From the NCBI GenBank assembly GCA_029227035.1, contig JAQXZD010000002.1:1-33743 (forward strand): 33,743 nt of DNA, given 5' to 3'. This DNA comes from Lachnospiraceae bacterium. Its GTDB lineage: Bacteria > Bacillota > Clostridia > Lachnospirales > Lachnospiraceae. Below the pieces are notes generated by a model. The model was not told where the DNA came from. It saw nothing but the letters and a program-made list of their open reading frames with translations, and ran no database searches. The position numbers were made by a program, and so were the translations under genes. This document shows positions 32,326-33,743 of this stretch, one piece after another (within the stretch, counting starts at the first letter, position 1; each line of letters opens with the position of its first letter).

Positions 32326-32943
32326 CTACTCAGACCAATTCATTTGTTCGTCTAAAATGCCCATTTTTCGGCATTCACTACACACATAATCTTTTTCTGT
32401 TTGATTTCCAATTCTATACTTCAAAATCTTATCTCTAAATACTACATACTTTTCATTATTAGCTTTGAAATCAACAAACCAATTTCCACCATAATCCGGG
32501 TCCGCTCCCATTACCTTAGATACCTTCTCTGGGAAATCTTTTTTATCACTGGTAAAAAACAATACAGTCCAATATTTCGGCTTCCCACCAGTATTCCACA
32601 ATTCAACCTTATGTACATTCAGCAAATCAATGATGGTATCATCTGTTACACTCTCTTTAATCAATACCCCCTCATACACTTCCTGCTTTTTCCCTTGAAT
32701 TGCATTATTTCCACAACTATACACTTCCTTCACTTCACTTAATGTCAACTCATCCTTTAACAACACATCCATTGACACATGAAAAACCTCTCCTAATATC
32801 AATAGTTTTTCTGTCTCCGGAAGTGCAACATCAGCCTCCCATTTTGAGATAGACTGCCTGCTCACACCACAAACTGAAGCAAGTTCCTCTTGTGTCATAC
32901 CTTTCATTTTTCTTAACTCTATAATTTTCTCTGATAGCTTCAT
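32326..32943 (-). CDS. XRE family transcriptional regulator with C-terminal sensor-like domain
   Basis: A 205-residue protein. Residues about 1-65 are a Cro/CI-type helix-turn-helix ([52 protein letters not shown]). The rest, from about residue 85, is a strand-rich domain with a CSECRKMGI stretch that could bind metal only weakly (two cysteines), and it is similar to the whole of the neighbouring 135-residue protein. The ATG at 32941-32943 follows ggaggtgtagca; the upstream extension of 8 residues is rejected. A 14-base perfect palindrome lies about 22 bases upstream of the start, suitable for autoregulation. Confidence 0.85.
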   Translation of the reverse strand: MKLSEKIIELRKMKGMTQEELASVCGVSRQSISKWEADVALPETEKLLILGEVFHVSMDVLLKDELTLSEVKEVYSCGNNAIQGKKQEVYEGVLIKESVTDDTIIDLLNVHKVELWNTGGKPKYWTVLFFTSDKKDFPEKVSKVMGADPDYGGNWFVDFKANNEKYVVFRDKILKYRIGNQTEKDYVCSECRKMGILDEQMNWSE

Positions 32944-32965
32944 TGCTACACCTCCTGCATCTCTC

Positions 32966-32979
32966 ACAATAAATATTGT
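32966..32979. promoter_or_regulatory. Candidate operator of the XRE regulator
   Basis: ACAATAAATATTGT is a perfect 14-base palindrome about 22 bases upstream of the regulator ATG and next to a TACAAT -10-like box on the minus strand. The position fits self-repression; binding is not shown. Confidence 0.4.
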
Positions 32980-33019
32980 ACAAGAAAATCATTGTATTTT
33001 CCACCAACTTTGAAGTTCC

Positions 33020-33044
33020 TTTTTGCAACCACTGGTTGCAAAAA
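33020..33044. repeat. Perfect 12-base inverted repeat
   Basis: TTTTTGCAACCA (33020-33031) and TGGTTGCAAAAA (33033-33044) are exact complements around one base. Spacing is too tight for a normal RNA hairpin loop at full length, so it may be a dimeric protein site or a remnant end repeat. Confidence 0.55.
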
Positions 33045-33069
33045 AGTGGAGCAGTTTCCCACTCCACTT
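33044..33069 (-). terminator. Terminator of the gene at 33076-33381
   Basis: AAGTGGAG (33044-33051) pairs with CTCCACTT (33062-33069); on the minus strand it is followed by TTTTTT. It lies 7 bases after the stop codon. Confidence 0.7.
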
Positions 33070-33075
33070 CTGATA

Positions 33076-33381
33076 CTACCTTGCACCTCTGTCATTCATC
33101 TTCTCTCCGGTCAGTTTCTCCCACTCTGTAACTGCCTTCCGGTAATCACCGTATTCAGCCTTGGAAGCCTTATACTCTGCAAGAAACTCTTTTACATTCT
33201 TGTACCCATATCCCTGCACTATGATTGGTAGATAACGCGTTCCCTTTACTTCCAGTAGTTTCTGCTCAAAAGTTTTGAACAGTTGTTTCCCTTCGTAGAT
33301 TGCCTTATTCTGTTCATCCAGTTTTTGATAGATACCATCCAATCTTTGGAACTTGGAAGCGAATACGGACTTCTTAGGCAT
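33076..33381 (-). CDS. Helical hypothetical protein, possible mobile-element remnant
   Basis: Not securely recognised. About 101 residues from MPKKSVF, rich in Lys/Glu and strongly helical (LDEQNKAIYEGKQLFKTFEQ, VKEFLAEYKASKAEYGDYRK), ending KLTGEKMNDRGAR. The pattern recalls C-terminal tails of mobilisation relaxases, but no catalytic motif is present. No ribosome binding site precedes either the ATG at 33381 or the one at 33420, which suggests a 5'-truncated gene. A proper terminator follows. Confidence 0.45.
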   Translation of the reverse strand: MPKKSVFASKFQRLDGIYQKLDEQNKAIYEGKQLFKTFEQKLLEVKGTRYLPIIVQGYGYKNVKEFLAEYKASKAEYGDYRKAVTEWEKLTGEKMNDRGAR

Positions 33382-33470
33382 TTTTATATCAAAAAAGAAC
33401 CTTGGTCGGAAATATTTCAAGGTCTATTACTTGTTCATTATTTACTTGTCAGGCTAAATCATTTTGCCCT

Positions 33471-33554
33471 TTAACAGTTCATCTTATTCAAACTCTCGAG
33501 CGGATAGATTAATCTATGTATATTTTCGTACACATTTGTGTTTTTATTATCCAT
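33471..33554 (-). CDS. Tiny ORF, 27 residues
   Basis: A short frame with ATG at 33552-33554 a few bases behind a ggag, giving a hydrophilic peptide with VYENIHRLIYPLESLNKMN. The upstream frame 33547-33609 ends inside its start (ATGGATAA overlap). Too short to judge; listed because the overlap is gene-like. Confidence 0.2.
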   Translation of the reverse strand: MDNKNTNVYENIHRLIYPLESLNKMNC

Positions 33555-33609
33555 ATTCTCCGTTTTTTACAATTTTCTCTACCTCGTCCAAAATTTTTAG
33601 AGCCAACAT
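33547..33609 (-). CDS. Tiny ORF, 20 residues, overlapping the next
   Basis: ATG at 33607-33609; the peptide contains ALKILDEVEKIVKNGE, and its TAA overlaps the next start. No ribosome binding site is seen. It may be a remnant of a longer gene. Confidence 0.15.
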   Translation of the reverse strand: MLALKILDEVEKIVKNGEYG

Positions 33610-33659
33610 ACTAATAACTATCAGAATTCCCTTTTATTTGTTTTAACAAACTGGGATTT

Positions 33660-33743
33660 TCACATCTGTGTAATAAAATTTTTTGACTCTTCTTTCGGTG
33701 TAATAAAATTTTTTAACTCTTCTTTCAGCCTAATAAACTCTTT
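33660..33743 (-). CDS. C-terminus of a protein with 10-residue tandem repeats (partial)
   Basis: The minus strand is open from the window edge to the TGA at 33660-33662. The last 27 residues are repeat units of the form KEELKNFITP / KEESKNFITQ, preceded by KEFIRL, then a final M. The 30-base DNA period equals ten codons, and the changes between copies keep the frame and are few at the protein level, which favours real coding. The pattern predicts a helical or coiled repeat. Family unknown; the rest of the gene lies right of the window. Confidence 0.55.
   Translation of the reverse strand, partial: KEFIRLKEELKNFITPKEESKNFITQM
33668..33743. repeat. 30-bp direct tandem repeat, at least 2.5 copies
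   Basis: The TAATAAA core recurs at 33671, 33701 and 33731, exactly 30 bases apart. Copies 1 and 2 differ at only a few bases over the full unit; copy 3 is diverged and cut by the window edge. It lies inside the partial repeat-protein frame. Confidence 0.8.

Noticed and set aside
33668..33743. Possible CRISPR array
   Set aside because: The units are contiguous with a 30-base period and no spacers, and they keep a protein frame; no cas genes are present.

Overview
The window looks like chromosome of a spore-forming Clostridia bacterium, most likely a Lachnospiraceae gut commensal. This is inferred from gene content and not from a search: a dipicolinate synthase operon (spore core), an iron-sulfur L-serine dehydratase in two subunits, an HD-GYP protein, Fn3/Ig-like secreted proteins, two MATE exporters, a zinc-ribbon/TPM membrane pair, Gram-positive ribosome binding sites and TTGnnn/TATAAT promoters.

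Left part (1-5800) is accessory, with nearly everything on the minus strand. It holds a diverged 3' remnant of a second secA, in the same frame as a 5' remnant of uvrB; an AAA_14/DUF4143 ATPase; a PBECR4-type nuclease-fold gene broken by one in-frame amber codon and preceded by a promoter-driven, structured leader RNA ending in a terminator-like hairpin; and a secreted repeat/Fn3/Ig-like protein whose frame is interrupted at an A7 run that is a canonical -1 slippery heptamer. The surface gene has its own promoter and a strong terminator inside its leader. Beyond it lie three exact 73-bp tandem units, each carrying a TACGTA-centred inverted repeat.

Core part (5850-25100): full-length secA; divergently a TSCPD protein; lysC-dpaA-dpaB, which joins aspartate-family entry to dipicolinate synthesis; a YfcE-like phosphoesterase; a Cys-rich small protein; a HisK-like PHP phosphatase with a MATE exporter; the zinc-ribbon/TPM pair; a small protein with an RsmF-type rRNA methylase; HD-GYP facing a DacA-like lipoprotein; a Pr6Pr-like membrane protein; a second MATE; and an Fn3/NodB polysaccharide deacetylase.

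Right part (25100-33743): an AraC regulator divergent from a cytosolic GH113-like mannan hydrolase and an ABC half-transporter (probable glycan-responsive locus); an aldo/keto reductase; sdaAB-sdaAA; a GNAT acetyltransferase; then an accessory end with an XRE regulator whose C-terminal domain resembles the protein encoded next to it, a possible mobile-element remnant, and the C-terminus of a protein made of 10-residue repeats running off the edge.

The most promising undescribed items are the leader RNA/PBECR4 module (2134-3085), the A7 frameshift with its attenuated leader (3164-5353), and the regulator/paralogue pair (31902-32979).
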